A DNA stretch of 64,000 nucleotides from Chitinophaga silvisoli (GTDB lineage Bacteria; Bacteroidota; Bacteroidia; Chitinophagales; Chitinophagaceae), in the NCBI RefSeq assembly GCF_003412465.1, contig NZ_QTJV01000002.1:744001-808000 (forward strand), in the 5' to 3' direction. This document shows, in pieces, positions 53,106 through 62,911 of this stretch (positions are counted from its first letter, which is position 1; the number at the start of each line of letters is the position of its first letter). The notes below the pieces were generated by a model, which saw only the letters and a program-made list of their open reading frames with translations, did no database searches and was not told the origin of the DNA. Both the position numbers and the translations under genes were made by a program.

Positions 53106-54239
53106 ATGTCCAAATTACCCAATGTAGGAACGACGATCTTCACGGTCATGTCGGGCCTGGCTGCGCAGCATGCTGCCATCAACCTGTCGCAGGGTTTTCC
53201 TGATTTTGATTGTAACGAAACCCTGAAGCACCTTGTAGGCGAGGCCATGGAAGCAGGATATAACCAATATGCTCCCATGCCGGGGATCATGCCCCTGCGC
53301 GAGGCGATTGCTGAAAAGATTCGTTTACTGTACGGGCAAAGTGTCAATCCGGATACGGAAATCACCGTTACCCCGGGAGGTACGTATGCCATCTTCACCG
53401 CTATAGCGACAGTAATTGGTCCTGGCGATGAGGTGATCATCTTTGAACCTGCCTATGACAGTTATATTCCGAATGTACTGGTGAATGGCGGGGTTCCGGT
53501 ACGGGTTCCACTTTCATTTCCTGACTATCATATAGACTGGTCGCTGGTGCGGAGTAAGATTACGCCCCGTACGAAGATGATCATGCTCAATACACCGCAC
53601 AATCCAACCGGCAGCATTCTTACGCCGAATGACATTGCGGAACTGGAAAAGCTGGTGGCGGAGCATAATATTCTCATTCTCTCCGACGAAGTATATGAGC
53701 ACCTCATTTATGACGGGAAGGAACACCTGAGCATATTGCGCTATCCTTCTTTGTTGAAAAACAGCTTTGTGACCTTCTCTTTCGGGAAGGTATTTCATAA
53801 TACGGGGTGGAAAATGGGCTATTGTATAGCACCGGCTCACCTGATGGCGGAGTATAGAAAGGTGCACCAGTACCTGTGTTTCTCCGTAAACACGCCTATG
53901 CAGTATGGCCTGGCTAAGTTCCTGCAAACGCCGGATCATTACCTGAGCCTGCCGGCATTCTTCCAGGAGAAGAGGGATTATTTCCTGTCGCTCATGAAGG
54001 ATACCCGCTTTACGCCTCTCCATTCTTCAGGCAGTTATTTCCAGCTGATGAAATACGATCGTATATCAGATGAGGGGGATAAGGATTTTGCGATCCGGAT
54101 CACGAAAGAGTTCGGGGTAGCGAGTATTCCGGTATCTGCTTTTTACGAAGATGGGAAGGATGACCATGTGGTCAGGTTTTGTTTTGCCAAAAGGAACGAA
54201 ACACTTGAAAAGGCAGTAGAGCGCCTTAAAAAGATCTAA
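53106..54239 (+). CDS. Methionine (aromatic/methionine) aminotransferase, YbdL-like
   Basis: 377 residues of the class I/II PLP aminotransferase fold. LSQGFPDFD and GYNQYAPMPGIMPLREAIAEK are typical of YbdL-like methionine aminotransferases. The PLP lysine is K228 in SFGKVFHNTGWKMGY; NTPHNPTG binds the cofactor region. It probably acts in methionine recycling or 2-keto acid transamination. It starts three bases after manC, though its role there is not obviously linked to sugar nucleotides. Confidence 0.92.
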   Translation: MSKLPNVGTTIFTVMSGLAAQHAAINLSQGFPDFDCNETLKHLVGEAMEAGYNQYAPMPGIMPLREAIAEKIRLLYGQSVNPDTEITVTPGGTYAIFTAIATVIGPGDEVIIFEPAYDSYIPNVLVNGGVPVRVPLSFPDYHIDWSLVRSKITPRTKMIMLNTPHNPTGSILTPNDIAELEKLVAEHNILILSDEVYEHLIYDGKEHLSILRYPSLLKNSFVTFSFGKVFHNTGWKMGYCIAPAHLMAEYRKVHQYLCFSVNTPMQYGLAKFLQTPDHYLSLPAFFQEKRDYFLSLMKDTRFTPLHSSGSYFQLMKYDRISDEGDKDFAIRITKEFGVASIPVSAFYEDGKDDHVVRFCFAKRNETLEKAVERLKKI

Positions 54240-54242
54240 AAT

Positions 54243-54272
54243 AAAAGCCGCCCTGTAATCAGAGCGGCTTTT
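54243..54272. terminator. Bidirectional terminator between the aminotransferase and carbonic anhydrase
   Basis: AAAAGCCGCCCT and AGAGCGGCTTTT pair with one mismatch around GTAATC, with A/T runs on both sides. It can end both convergent transcripts. Confidence 0.85.
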
Positions 54273-54303
54273 CCTTTGTATATGACTACAAGCAAGGCTT
54301 GTG

Positions 54304-54984
54304 TTACACAGTTACAGCCTCCAGTTGCTCTTTCGCAACTTCTTCACCAATAATCAGTGTATTTTCCAGGAAAGTCACTACGCCGGTTTCGACATCATAC
54401 ATGGCTCCGATAATACCTACTTCTCCGGCAAGAATCATTTCGCGTAAAATGTGACTTTGCTCCATAATTGCCTGTACGGAACGTTCGGTATGGATATGTG
54501 TTACCGCATGTACGAACGCAGGGTTATGAGAGGTTCTGTCTTTTGTAATGGTCTTTTCTGCGTATACGGCAGGGGTAATTTTACCCAGCAGGGCAGTCAG
54601 GTTACCCATTTCAACCTTGTCGCAGGCACCCTTGATGGCACCGCACTTGCTATGGCCCAGTACAACGATAAACTTGGATCCGGCTACTTTGCAGGCATAT
54701 TCCAGGCTACCCAGTACATTTTCGGAGATCACAGCACCTGCCAGGCGGATACTGAAGATGTCTCCCAGGCCCTGATCAAAAATCAGTTCTGCAGAAGTGC
54801 GGGAGTCCATACAGCTCACGATGGCGGCCATTGGCCACTGACCATCGCGGGTTTCATTGATCTGTTCCAGGTGATCGCGGTGCAGGCGGAGGTTCTCCAC
54901 GAAGCGGGCGTTACCATTCTTTAACAGTTCCAGGGTAGTAGCTGGAGTCAGTTTGTCTTGCAGAGATTTATTTAACGTTTTCAT
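54304..54984 (-). CDS. Beta-class carbonic anhydrase
   Basis: 226 residues from the ATG at 54984 (MKTLNKSLQDKL); an in-frame GTG lies three codons upstream. Zinc ligands and the dyad are C58, D60 and R62 (SCMDSRTSAE) with H111 and C114 (LGHSKCGAIKGA). It interconverts CO2 and bicarbonate in the cytoplasm. It lies 49 bp downstream of the SulP transporter gene on the same strand, a pairing consistent with bicarbonate uptake or pH control. Confidence 0.95.
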   Translation of the reverse strand: MKTLNKSLQDKLTPATTLELLKNGNARFVENLRLHRDHLEQINETRDGQWPMAAIVSCMDSRTSAELIFDQGLGDIFSIRLAGAVISENVLGSLEYACKVAGSKFIVVLGHSKCGAIKGACDKVEMGNLTALLGKITPAVYAEKTITKDRTSHNPAFVHAVTHIHTERSVQAIMEQSHILREMILAGEVGIIGAMYDVETGVVTFLENTLIIGEEVAKEQLEAVTV

Positions 54985-55033
54985 TCTTTTCACTTTTTTT
55001 TATTGGTTTTTAAATGGCGGGTCAACAATTGGT

Positions 55034-56683
55034 TTAGTTCAGTTGCAATTCTTTCAATAACTGCTCATGATTACCGGTGGATATAGTATGTACGTGTCCG
55101 GACCTGATATCGGCTTGGTAATCGGCAGGAATATTTTCAGAATTCTGGATTTTGTACTCATTCTTAAACCCCGCTAGCACCACATTAATGTTCTTTTGAG
55201 CTGCTTTTACATCTTTAAATTCCCTGATAGATTCCAGGACATCGAAATCTATATAGGTTGTATTGCTTGCATCTATCACTACTGTTGTGTTCTCCGGCAT
55301 GTGATCCAGGGTAAGCAGGATGCTGGCTTTGTTCAGGAATGATACTTCCTGTGCAAGTTCCAGCCTGATGCTGTCGCCGTTCTGGTATTTTTCCTTGCGG
55401 AAATAGTAGGAGCTACGCATATTACCTCTCAGAATGGCAATCACGCTAACCGCCATGCCTAATGTGATACCAATCAGCAGGTCGGTAAATACGATAGCTA
55501 CTACAGTCACCACGAAAGGCACCCACTGGTACTTACCATTTTTGAACATCTCTTTGAAGATGGAGATTTTGCAGAGCTTATACCCGGTCACCAGTAGTAC
55601 GGCGGCGAGGGTAGCCAGCGGAATCTTGTTCAGGATGGTAGGAATCAGGGCTGTACATACCAGGAGCAGTACGCCGTGTGTGATGGTAGCGAGTTTGGTA
55701 CGGCCACCTGCATTGATATTGGCAGATGAACGAACGATTACGGAGGTGATAGGCAGACCACCGATCATTCCGCTTATAATGTTACCGATGCCCTGTGCCT
55801 GCAGTTCACGGTTAGGAGGCGTATGTCTTTTCAGCGGATCCAGTTTGTCAGTCGCTTCTACGTTCAGCAGGGTTTCTACTGAGGCTACGATGGCGATAGT
55901 GGCACCTACGATCCATACTTCCTTGTTGGTAATGGAGCTGAAATCGGGAGTAGTAAATTGCCCGATAAAGTCGCCGAAGCTCTGAGGCACCGGCAGGCTC
56001 ACCAGGTGAGAAGGTGCAATGGCCAGTTTACTACCGATGGCAATAAAGATGGCATTCAGCACCACGGCAGTGATTACGGCTACCAGTGGTGCAGGGATCA
56101 CCCCTACTTTAGGAATTTTGTTCCAGTAGAGGATGATCAGCACCGAAATAACACAAACTATAGTCGCACCCAGGTGGATATGGTTGATAGTGGACAGCAA
56201 AGCAGTGATGCTATTATGTCCGTCTACCTGGATAAAGGTAAAATCTCCTTCAGAATCAGCGTCATAGCCAAAGGCATGTGGAAGTTGCTTCATTATAATA
56301 ATAATACCAATGGCAGTGAGCATCCCTTTGATCACATTGGAAGGGAAGTAGTTGGCTACGGTACCTGCTTTAAGCAGGCCGAGTCCGAATTGAATCACGC
56401 CACCGATCACAACGGCCATGAGAAATACGTCAAAAACGCCAAACCTGGTGATGGCAGAGAGTACCACAGCGGTAAGACCTGCAGCAGGGCCGCTTACGCT
56501 CAGTTGAGCACCGCTCAGGGAGCCAATCACCAGGCCCCCGATAATGCCGGCGATCATACCGGAGAACAATGGAGCACCGGATGCCAGGGCAATACCGAGA
56601 CATAAAGGCACCGCAATCAGAAATACTACAAGACCTGAGGAGAGGTCGCCTTTGACGTTCGAGAATATATTTTGCCTGCTCAT
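55034..56683 (-). CDS. SulP-family anion transporter with STAS domain
   Basis: 549 residues from the ATG at 56683 (MSRQNIFSNVKGDLSSG); an in-frame TTG is two codons upstream. About 10-12 membrane helices including SGPAAGLTAVVLSAITRFG, then a C-terminal cytoplasmic STAS domain (about residues 430-540; TVVIDASNTTYIDFDVLESI). SulP proteins carry sulfate, bicarbonate or other anions; the adjacent carbonic anhydrase makes bicarbonate the likely substrate here (inference). Confidence 0.92.
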   Translation of the reverse strand: MSRQNIFSNVKGDLSSGLVVFLIAVPLCLGIALASGAPLFSGMIAGIIGGLVIGSLSGAQLSVSGPAAGLTAVVLSAITRFGVFDVFLMAVVIGGVIQFGLGLLKAGTVANYFPSNVIKGMLTAIGIIIIMKQLPHAFGYDADSEGDFTFIQVDGHNSITALLSTINHIHLGATIVCVISVLIILYWNKIPKVGVIPAPLVAVITAVVLNAIFIAIGSKLAIAPSHLVSLPVPQSFGDFIGQFTTPDFSSITNKEVWIVGATIAIVASVETLLNVEATDKLDPLKRHTPPNRELQAQGIGNIISGMIGGLPITSVIVRSSANINAGGRTKLATITHGVLLLVCTALIPTILNKIPLATLAAVLLVTGYKLCKISIFKEMFKNGKYQWVPFVVTVVAIVFTDLLIGITLGMAVSVIAILRGNMRSSYYFRKEKYQNGDSIRLELAQEVSFLNKASILLTLDHMPENTTVVIDASNTTYIDFDVLESIREFKDVKAAQKNINVVLAGFKNEYKIQNSENIPADYQADIRSGHVHTISTGNHEQLLKELQLN

Positions 56684-56863
56684 AGTCAATAGAATTTAAT
56701 TACGCTTGCGCGAGGTTGGTCATGGGGATAGCAGTGCCAGTGCGCTTTCCCGCGTAGGCATAGCATTCCCTATGGAATTTTGTGTTTGAGTAGTAATAAA
56801 TGTGTAAAAGCAGCATCGAAGGCATAGTGGTGCCGGATGCAATAGAATTAAAGAAAATGAGCT

Positions 56864-57154
56864 TTAGCAGTTGGGAGGGGGGCAGTGTATTTCCCTGGCG
56901 GGGCCTTTAAGAATGTTCTCCATTACTGTGAAATGGATCTTGCTAAGAAAAAGGGAAGGTTCGTGGAAGGAGTGATCATGGTGCTTCAGCCATTTTAAGT
57001 CTTTGGCGAGCTTGACTACATCATCACCCGAGCATCCATCTGAGGGATGTTCCTCCACAATCTGGTTATTAAACAGTAACCTTCCCATCTCCTTTATTGG
57101 AAGGAGCTGGATACACATCAGTGTAAGAAGGAATATGCCGATAACCTTTTTCAT
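56864..57154 (-). CDS. Small protein of unknown function with signal/anchor
   Basis: 96 residues. The N-terminal 20 residues are hydrophobic (MKKVIGIFLLTLMCIQLLP), then PIKEMGRLLFNNQIVEE, a sequence pattern I think recurs in small Bacteroidota proteins. The C-terminus ends in a cysteine-rich CPPPNC. No function known. It may be a secreted or membrane-anchored peptide. It lies upstream of the SulP gene on the same strand with a 180-bp gap, so it is probably a separate unit; CAAAAATA on the plus strand (57174-57181, minus-strand TATTTTTG) is a possible -7. Confidence 0.65.
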   Translation of the reverse strand: MKKVIGIFLLTLMCIQLLPIKEMGRLLFNNQIVEEHPSDGCSGDDVVKLAKDLKWLKHHDHSFHEPSLFLSKIHFTVMENILKGPAREIHCPPPNC

Positions 57155-57348
57155 GTGTCTTTACAAAAATAATAAAAGCTGAGACGTATCGTAAATATAC
57201 GATTTAAAAATATGTTAAACGTTATTTTTTTTACCGCTCATCATAAATTTTCTCTACCTCCAAAATATCAAGTAGTTGAATACTAGCTCATTATGTTTTA
57301 ACGAGTAATAAACAAAGCAAATTATTTTGCTTAAAAAGGTATTGTGTA

Positions 57349-57379
57349 TTGCATAGTAGTATAAATCCCCTTATCTTTG
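57349..57379 (+). promoter_or_regulatory. Bacteroidota-type promoter of padR-pspC
   Basis: TTG (57349-57351), 20 bases, then TATCTTTG (57372-57379). The distance to the padR ATG at 57444 is about 60 bases. Confidence 0.55.
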
Positions 57380-57443
57380 TATCGTAGATATCAAAAACCA
57401 AATAGTATGAACATAGTAAGACAATTAATAAAGCTCACTTGCC

Positions 57444-57770
57444 ATGAACATAGATAACACACAATCACAGATGCGAAAGGGCGTGCTTGAATTCTGCATC
57501 CTGAGCATCATCAAGCAAGGAGAAGCTTACCCTTCAGACATTATCGAAAAAATGAAAGAAGCAAAGCTGGATATCCTGGAGGGCACTCTTTATCCTTTAT
57601 TAACACGGTTGAAGAACGCAGAATTACTGAGTTACAGATGGGAAGAAAGTAACTCAGGTCCACCAAGGAAATATTTTTCCATGACCGACAAGGGAGAGGA
57701 ATTCTACCTGGAACTGGAAAAGACCTGGAACGAACTGGCAAACGCGGTACATCAGCTCACAAGTAAATAA
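57444..57770 (+). CDS. PadR-family transcriptional regulator
   Basis: 108 residues forming a single winged-helix domain: GVLEFCILSIIKQGEAYPSDIIEKM, LDILEGTLYPLLTRLKNAELL and GPPRKYFSMTDKGEEFY are PadR signatures. It lies 40 bp before the PspC gene, a common pairing in Bacteroidota in which PadR presumably controls the membrane protein and itself. The inducer is unknown. Confidence 0.92.
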   Translation: MNIDNTQSQMRKGVLEFCILSIIKQGEAYPSDIIEKMKEAKLDILEGTLYPLLTRLKNAELLSYRWEESNSGPPRKYFSMTDKGEEFYLELEKTWNELANAVHQLTSK

Positions 57771-57810
57771 AAATCCATCCAAACTAAAATCTAATAAATA
57801 GCAACGAGTA

Positions 57811-59574
57811 ATGAAAAAGATTATTAACATAAACCTGGCCAGCCGCCTTATTCCCATTGAGGATAGCGCATATGAGATACTGCGGCAGTATCTGGACAGT
57901 TTGAAAAAATACTTTGCAAGGGAGGAAGGTGCGGATGAGATAGTGAGTGATATTGAAGGTCGTATTGCAGAGATCTTCCAGGATAAAATCAAGAAGGGTG
58001 CACATTGCATCACTGACGAAGATGTAATCGGCGTGAAAGCTGTGATGGGCACACCGGACCAGTTTGAAGAAAGCGACGATACAAATACCAAGCAGCAGTC
58101 AGCACCTGCCAGCGATCCTATCTACGATAGTTTCCGCACCAGGAAGCGTTTATACCGTGACCCGGATGCAAAGGTACTGGGTGGTGTATGCGGTGGTCTG
58201 GGTGCTTACCTGAACGTAGACCCGGTGGTTTTCCGTATCATCTTCGCCCTGCTGGCGATTGGTGGTTTCGGTTCCGGTATACTGGTATACTTCATATTAT
58301 GGATCGTAACACCTGAAGCTAATACTGCTGCTGAAAAGCTGCAAATGAGAGGAGAGCGTGTAGATGTGAACAACATCAAAACTGCTGTTCAGGATGAAAT
58401 TAATGCTACCAAGGCCCATTTCAAGCATATCGGAAACGAAATGCGAAATTTTTCTCAGGGCCGGGGAAGACAAGTTGGAAATGATATAGAACGTTTTGGC
58501 CGTAACTTTTTTGATGTATTAGGCCGCGTTCTGATCGTACTGACTAAAGGCTTCTTTTACTTCCTGGCTGTAGTCATCCTCCTCGTCCTGCTGGTAGTGG
58601 GCGTAATGATCACAGTTGCTTCTCCGGTCCTTCTGCCATTCAAAGACCTGATATTGTCAGGCACCCTGCAAAACCTGCTCTTCTGGCCATCTGTATTCCT
58701 GTTGATCGGGATACCGATTGTGGGGATTGTCATCTTCATCATCCGCAAGCTCACGGGTGTAAAGCAGACGAACCGCTATGTGGGTTATACCCTTAGTTTC
58801 CTCTGGTTCACAGGCCTGGTGTTTGGAATACTGGTAGCTATTTCTGTAGCAAAAGACTTCAGGTTACGGAATACTGTAAAAGAAAATTTTGCTATCGTGC
58901 AACCTTCTAACGGTAAGATCGTCTTTAAAGAAATGGACAACCTGGTGCAGGTAGAAGAAAGTTTCTTTGATGATGACCTGAAACTGGCTGACGATACTGT
59001 AATTATCAATAGTTACCGTGTAAATGTAGAGAAGAGCAAGAATGACAGTTTCTACCTGGAAGTACAGCGTATGGCCAGGGGCCGTAGTATCTCCCAGGCA
59101 AGGATGCTGGCACAGGAGATCTCTTTCCCAATCACCCAACAGGACTCAGTGATTTACCTGCCCGCAGGTATTTCTATCCCAAGAAACAGCAAGTTCCGTG
59201 ACCAGCGTGTACGCCTCATCATCAGGGTGCCGGTTGACAAGCAGGTGGAAATGGACAGAAAAGTTCGTAACCACTATAGCAGCTGGAAATGGGATGGAGA
59301 CTGGGATAACGTCCACTTTGACAGTGATGATGATGATAATAACGATGTGCAGATAATGAAAATGACTCCTGATGGAGTGGATAACAAATCAAACAAGCAC
59401 GAATCAGAGAATGATTCCTCAGACGATAATTACCGCTACAAAGGAAAACAGGAGCGCCATACCACCCCGGCAGAAGAAGATTCTACCAAGGCAGCGAACG
59501 CTACTGGTAAAGGAAAAGTAGCCTTTGAAGGCGGAGATGCCATCAGCTACAGTCTTTACAAACTTTTGAGCTAA
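57811..59574 (+). CDS. PspC-domain membrane protein
   Basis: 587 residues. A conserved N-terminal cytoplasmic segment (MKKIININLASRLIPIEDSAYEILRQYLDSLKKYF) is followed by the PspC domain (about residues 110-170; VLGGVCGGLGAYLNVDPVVFRIIFALLA). Further membrane helices lie near residues 240-340 and a large C-terminal region (about 345-587) ends in a low-complexity Asp/Asn/Lys-rich tail. PspC proteins take part in envelope stress responses, and the PadR gene upstream supports regulated expression. Confidence 0.9.
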   Translation: MKKIININLASRLIPIEDSAYEILRQYLDSLKKYFAREEGADEIVSDIEGRIAEIFQDKIKKGAHCITDEDVIGVKAVMGTPDQFEESDDTNTKQQSAPASDPIYDSFRTRKRLYRDPDAKVLGGVCGGLGAYLNVDPVVFRIIFALLAIGGFGSGILVYFILWIVTPEANTAAEKLQMRGERVDVNNIKTAVQDEINATKAHFKHIGNEMRNFSQGRGRQVGNDIERFGRNFFDVLGRVLIVLTKGFFYFLAVVILLVLLVVGVMITVASPVLLPFKDLILSGTLQNLLFWPSVFLLIGIPIVGIVIFIIRKLTGVKQTNRYVGYTLSFLWFTGLVFGILVAISVAKDFRLRNTVKENFAIVQPSNGKIVFKEMDNLVQVEESFFDDDLKLADDTVIINSYRVNVEKSKNDSFYLEVQRMARGRSISQARMLAQEISFPITQQDSVIYLPAGISIPRNSKFRDQRVRLIIRVPVDKQVEMDRKVRNHYSSWKWDGDWDNVHFDSDDDDNNDVQIMKMTPDGVDNKSNKHESENDSSDDNYRYKGKQERHTTPAEEDSTKAANATGKGKVAFEGGDAISYSLYKLLS

Positions 59575-59613
59575 ACTTTTCATCACAATAAGTTCAATAG
59601 TTAAAGAAATGAA

Positions 59614-59641
59614 TACCACGGTCTTTACCGTGGTTTTTTTA
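59614..59641 (+). terminator. Terminator of padR-pspC
   Basis: ACCACGGT and ACCGTGGT around a short loop, followed by TTTTTTT. Confidence 0.88.
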
Positions 59642-59690
59642 TTTAACCACATTTTTCCCGAATTGATCAAACAGCTGACATTTAAATGCC

Positions 59691-59698
59691 TAGTTTTG
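59691..59698 (+). promoter_or_regulatory. Possible -7 element of feoB
   Basis: TAGTTTTG fits TAnnTTTG, 25 bases before the feoB ATG. The only upstream TTG is slightly too far (about 25 bases). Confidence 0.35.
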
Positions 59699-59723
59699 TT
59701 CTTTTAACCGGAGAAGATAAGGA

Positions 59724-61859
59724 ATGCAGGCTAATAAAAATGGAAAGATCAATATTGCGCTGGTAGGGAATCCGAATAGTGGCAAGAGCTCGTTATTTAA
59801 TGCTTTGACAGGACTGAACCAGAAGGTTGGTAATTTCCCGGGGGTAACTGTTGACAAGAAAACCGGTGCGGCGACCATTTCAGCCACACTGCAAGCCAAC
59901 ATAATTGACCTGCCCGGTACCTACAGCCTTTATCCCAAGAGTGCCGATGAATTAGTAACGTATGATGTGCTGGTAAATCCTCAGGGAGAGGAGCTGCCAG
60001 ACATTATCCTCATTATTGCCGATGCTTCCAATCTGAAACGTAACCTGCTCTTCTGTTCCCAGATCATAGACCTGAAAATCCCCGTTATCATTGGACTGAC
60101 CATGATGGACATTGCCCGTAAAAAGGGGGTGGAAATCGATGAAGCCGGCCTGGAAAGGGAATTAGGGGTACCGGTGGTCTCCGTTAATCCCCGTAAGAAT
60201 AAAGGGATTCCGGAACTGAAAAAGATCATTGAACTCGTGACCCGGGAAAAGCAGTCTGCACCTCCCCGTGATTTTATAGACAGCCGTGCGCTGGCCCCTG
60301 AGCTAATTACCGATATCAAGAAAGTAGTACCTGTGAAGAGTGACTATGCTGCCCTGCATATAGCTGTGAATCACAATGAACTATACTTCCTGAATGCAGC
60401 ACAGAAAGAAACCATCTCCAGGTCTGTTGAAACGCACCAGTTTAATAAAACGAAAGTACAGGCAGACGAAATTATGCAGCGCTATGCCCGTATCAAGCAT
60501 ATCATGCGTAACTCAGTCGTGGAAGCAGATCCTTTGCAGAAACAGTTACAGACAGAAAAGATCGATGATCTTCTCCTGCACCGCTTCTGGGGGTATGTGA
60601 TTTTGCTGGTGATCATGGCCATTATGTTCCAGAGTATTTTCTGGCTGGCCTCTTTCCCGATGGACTGGATCGAGGGTGGTTTTGGTGCGCTGAGTGGCTG
60701 GCTGTCCGATGTGCTGCCGCAAAATCAGCTCTCCGACATCTTCATCAATGGTATCATTGCCGGTTTAGGCGGGATCGCGGTATTCGTACCCCAGATCATG
60801 ATCCTCTTTGGGTTCATTACTATCCTGGAAGATACCGGCTATATGGCCAGGATCAGTTTTCTCACCGATCGCCTGATGCGCCAGGTGGGATTGAATGGAA
60901 AGTCTGTCATGCCATTGATTAGTGGAATAGCTTGTGCCGTACCCGCTATCATGGCTACCCGTAACATTGAAAACAGGAAGGAAAGGCTGATTACAATTCT
61001 GATTACACCACTCATGAGTTGTTCTGCCCGTCTGCCTATCTATACAGTGATGATTGCCCTGGTGATTCCAAACAAACCTGTATTGGGTATCCTCAATTTA
61101 CAGGGTTTAGTGATGATGGGATTGTACCTCTTAGGTTTTGTGATGGCACTGATCATAGCTGCGATCCTGAAGATCTTTGTGAAGATCAAAGAAAAGAGCT
61201 ACTTCATCATGGAGCTGCCGGTATACCGTGCTCCCCGCTGGATGAACGTAGGTACCACTATGCTGCAGAAAGCGAAGATCTTTATCACGGATGCGGGTAA
61301 GGTAATCATGGTAATTTCCATTATCCTGTGGTTCCTGGCATCGTATGGACCATCGAAAAAGATGGAGGCTGTGTCCACGAAATACGAACAATTAAAGACC
61401 GCACAACCAGATAAGACAGAGGACCTGAACAGGCAGGAAGCCATGGAAAAACTGGCCAATTCCTATGCAGGAGGCCTGGGGCATGCCATAGAACCGGTAA
61501 TCCGTCCTTTAGGTTTTGACTGGAAAATCGGTATCGCTTTGATCACGTCCTTTGCCGCCCGCGAGGTCTTCGTAGGTACAATGGCGACCTTGTATAGCGT
61601 GGGTGAGTCAGAAGAAGACAATGATGCCACTTTAAGGGAAAAAATGCATGGTGCTACCTGGAGAGATGGCCGGCCGGTATACACACTGGCCAGTGGAATT
61701 TCGCTGATGCTGTTTTATGCCTTTGCCATGCAGTGTATGAGTACATTGGCGATTGTGAAGCGGGAGACCAAATCCTGGAAGTTACCTGCCATTCAATTTG
61801 TATATATGACAGCGCTGGCTTACCTGAGTGCATTGTTGGCATACCAGCTGCTGAGCTGA
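59724..61859 (+). CDS. feoB: Ferrous iron transporter FeoB
   Basis: 711 residues. The N-terminal G domain has G1 GNPNSGKS (residues 15-22) and G3 DLPG (62-65). The G4 position reads TMMD (126-129), where NxxD is usual, so the guanine-recognising Asn is replaced by Thr. A helical middle region precedes the membrane core with the Gate motifs (IACAVPAIMATRNIENRKERLITILITPLMSCSARLPIY). FeoB imports Fe2+. No FeoA or FeoC is adjacent; the window's FeoA-domain gene is at 21643-21882. Confidence 0.95.
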   Translation: MQANKNGKINIALVGNPNSGKSSLFNALTGLNQKVGNFPGVTVDKKTGAATISATLQANIIDLPGTYSLYPKSADELVTYDVLVNPQGEELPDIILIIADASNLKRNLLFCSQIIDLKIPVIIGLTMMDIARKKGVEIDEAGLERELGVPVVSVNPRKNKGIPELKKIIELVTREKQSAPPRDFIDSRALAPELITDIKKVVPVKSDYAALHIAVNHNELYFLNAAQKETISRSVETHQFNKTKVQADEIMQRYARIKHIMRNSVVEADPLQKQLQTEKIDDLLLHRFWGYVILLVIMAIMFQSIFWLASFPMDWIEGGFGALSGWLSDVLPQNQLSDIFINGIIAGLGGIAVFVPQIMILFGFITILEDTGYMARISFLTDRLMRQVGLNGKSVMPLISGIACAVPAIMATRNIENRKERLITILITPLMSCSARLPIYTVMIALVIPNKPVLGILNLQGLVMMGLYLLGFVMALIIAAILKIFVKIKEKSYFIMELPVYRAPRWMNVGTTMLQKAKIFITDAGKVIMVISIILWFLASYGPSKKMEAVSTKYEQLKTAQPDKTEDLNRQEAMEKLANSYAGGLGHAIEPVIRPLGFDWKIGIALITSFAAREVFVGTMATLYSVGESEEDNDATLREKMHGATWRDGRPVYTLASGISLMLFYAFAMQCMSTLAIVKRETKSWKLPAIQFVYMTALAYLSALLAYQLLS

Positions 61860-62008
61860 TAAACTTATTCTTATTTGTAAGCACGCCACCCCTTAACCAG
61901 TGGCTGATGCTTTTAGTAACAATTCAAAACGATTCCATACCGTTTTTTCCGGCAGGGTGATAGCGCGCAGTGAAATAGTTTATATTGCGAACTATCATCC
62001 AGCTGATT

Positions 62009-62911
62009 ATGAAAACAACCATACTGTGTTGCCTGCTCCTGACAGGCGTATTAGCAAAAGCGCAGACCAATATTGATTCTGTTCAACTCATTAAGGACAT
62101 CCGCACTTTATCTGCCGATAAATTCGAAGGCCGCCGCACAGGCACCAAAGGCAGCAGGATGGCCCAGTTTTATCTCTTAGACCGTTTCAAACAATCTGGT
62201 TTACAAGCCTTTAATAAGACTTACGAATATCCCTTCTATTACCAGGAAGCTGATAAGCAGGTAATGGGTACCAATCTGTATGGCTATATCAGTGGTAAGT
62301 CAGCATCAGTTATCGTAATCAGCGCACACTACGATCATTTAGGGATAAAGAAAGACCAGGCAGGAAAGGATAGTATTTACAATGGCGCTGACGATAACGC
62401 TTCCGGTGTAGGTAGTTTACTTGCCCTGATAGGATATTTCAAAAAGCACACACCTGAACATACCCTTATTTTCGTTGCTTTCGATGGTGAGGAAGAGGGG
62501 CTGAAAGGCGCTGCAGCTTTTGTAAAGACCCCACCCGTACCAGTCAACCGTTTTCTGCTGAATGTAAATCTGGATATGGTGAGCCGCAATGACAAGAATG
62601 AACTGTATGTATGTGGTGTGACTCCATATCCTGCACTGAAGCCTTTTGTAGATGCTGCGGCTGCAAAATCAGGTACTGTCAAACTGATTGCTGGTCATGA
62701 TCATAAAGAAGATGGCAGCAACAACTGGATCAGCCAGAGTGATCAGTATGAATTCCACAAACTGAAGATCCCGTTCTTATATTTTGGCGTGGAAGATCAC
62801 CCCGACTACCACAAGCTCTCTGATGAGTTTGAGCATATTCAACCATCCTTTTATTACCAGGCTACGAATCACATCCTGAATGTAGTGCTGGCAGCGGACA
62901 AGGGTTTATAA
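62009..62911 (+). CDS. Secreted M28-family metallopeptidase
   Basis: 300 residues from the ATG at 62009 (MKTTILCCLLLTGVLAKAQ), chosen because it opens the signal peptide; an upstream in-frame start would add eight residues. Zinc ligands are recognisable in SAHYDHLG (His, Asp), GADDNASG (Asp) and DGEEEGLKGA (Glu), as in aminopeptidase Y-type M28 enzymes. Presumably a periplasmic or secreted aminopeptidase. It converges with and overlaps the next gene by six bases. Confidence 0.9.
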   Translation: MKTTILCCLLLTGVLAKAQTNIDSVQLIKDIRTLSADKFEGRRTGTKGSRMAQFYLLDRFKQSGLQAFNKTYEYPFYYQEADKQVMGTNLYGYISGKSASVIVISAHYDHLGIKKDQAGKDSIYNGADDNASGVGSLLALIGYFKKHTPEHTLIFVAFDGEEEGLKGAAAFVKTPPVPVNRFLLNVNLDMVSRNDKNELYVCGVTPYPALKPFVDAAAAKSGTVKLIAGHDHKEDGSNNWISQSDQYEFHKLKIPFLYFGVEDHPDYHKLSDEFEHIQPSFYYQATNHILNVVLAADKGL

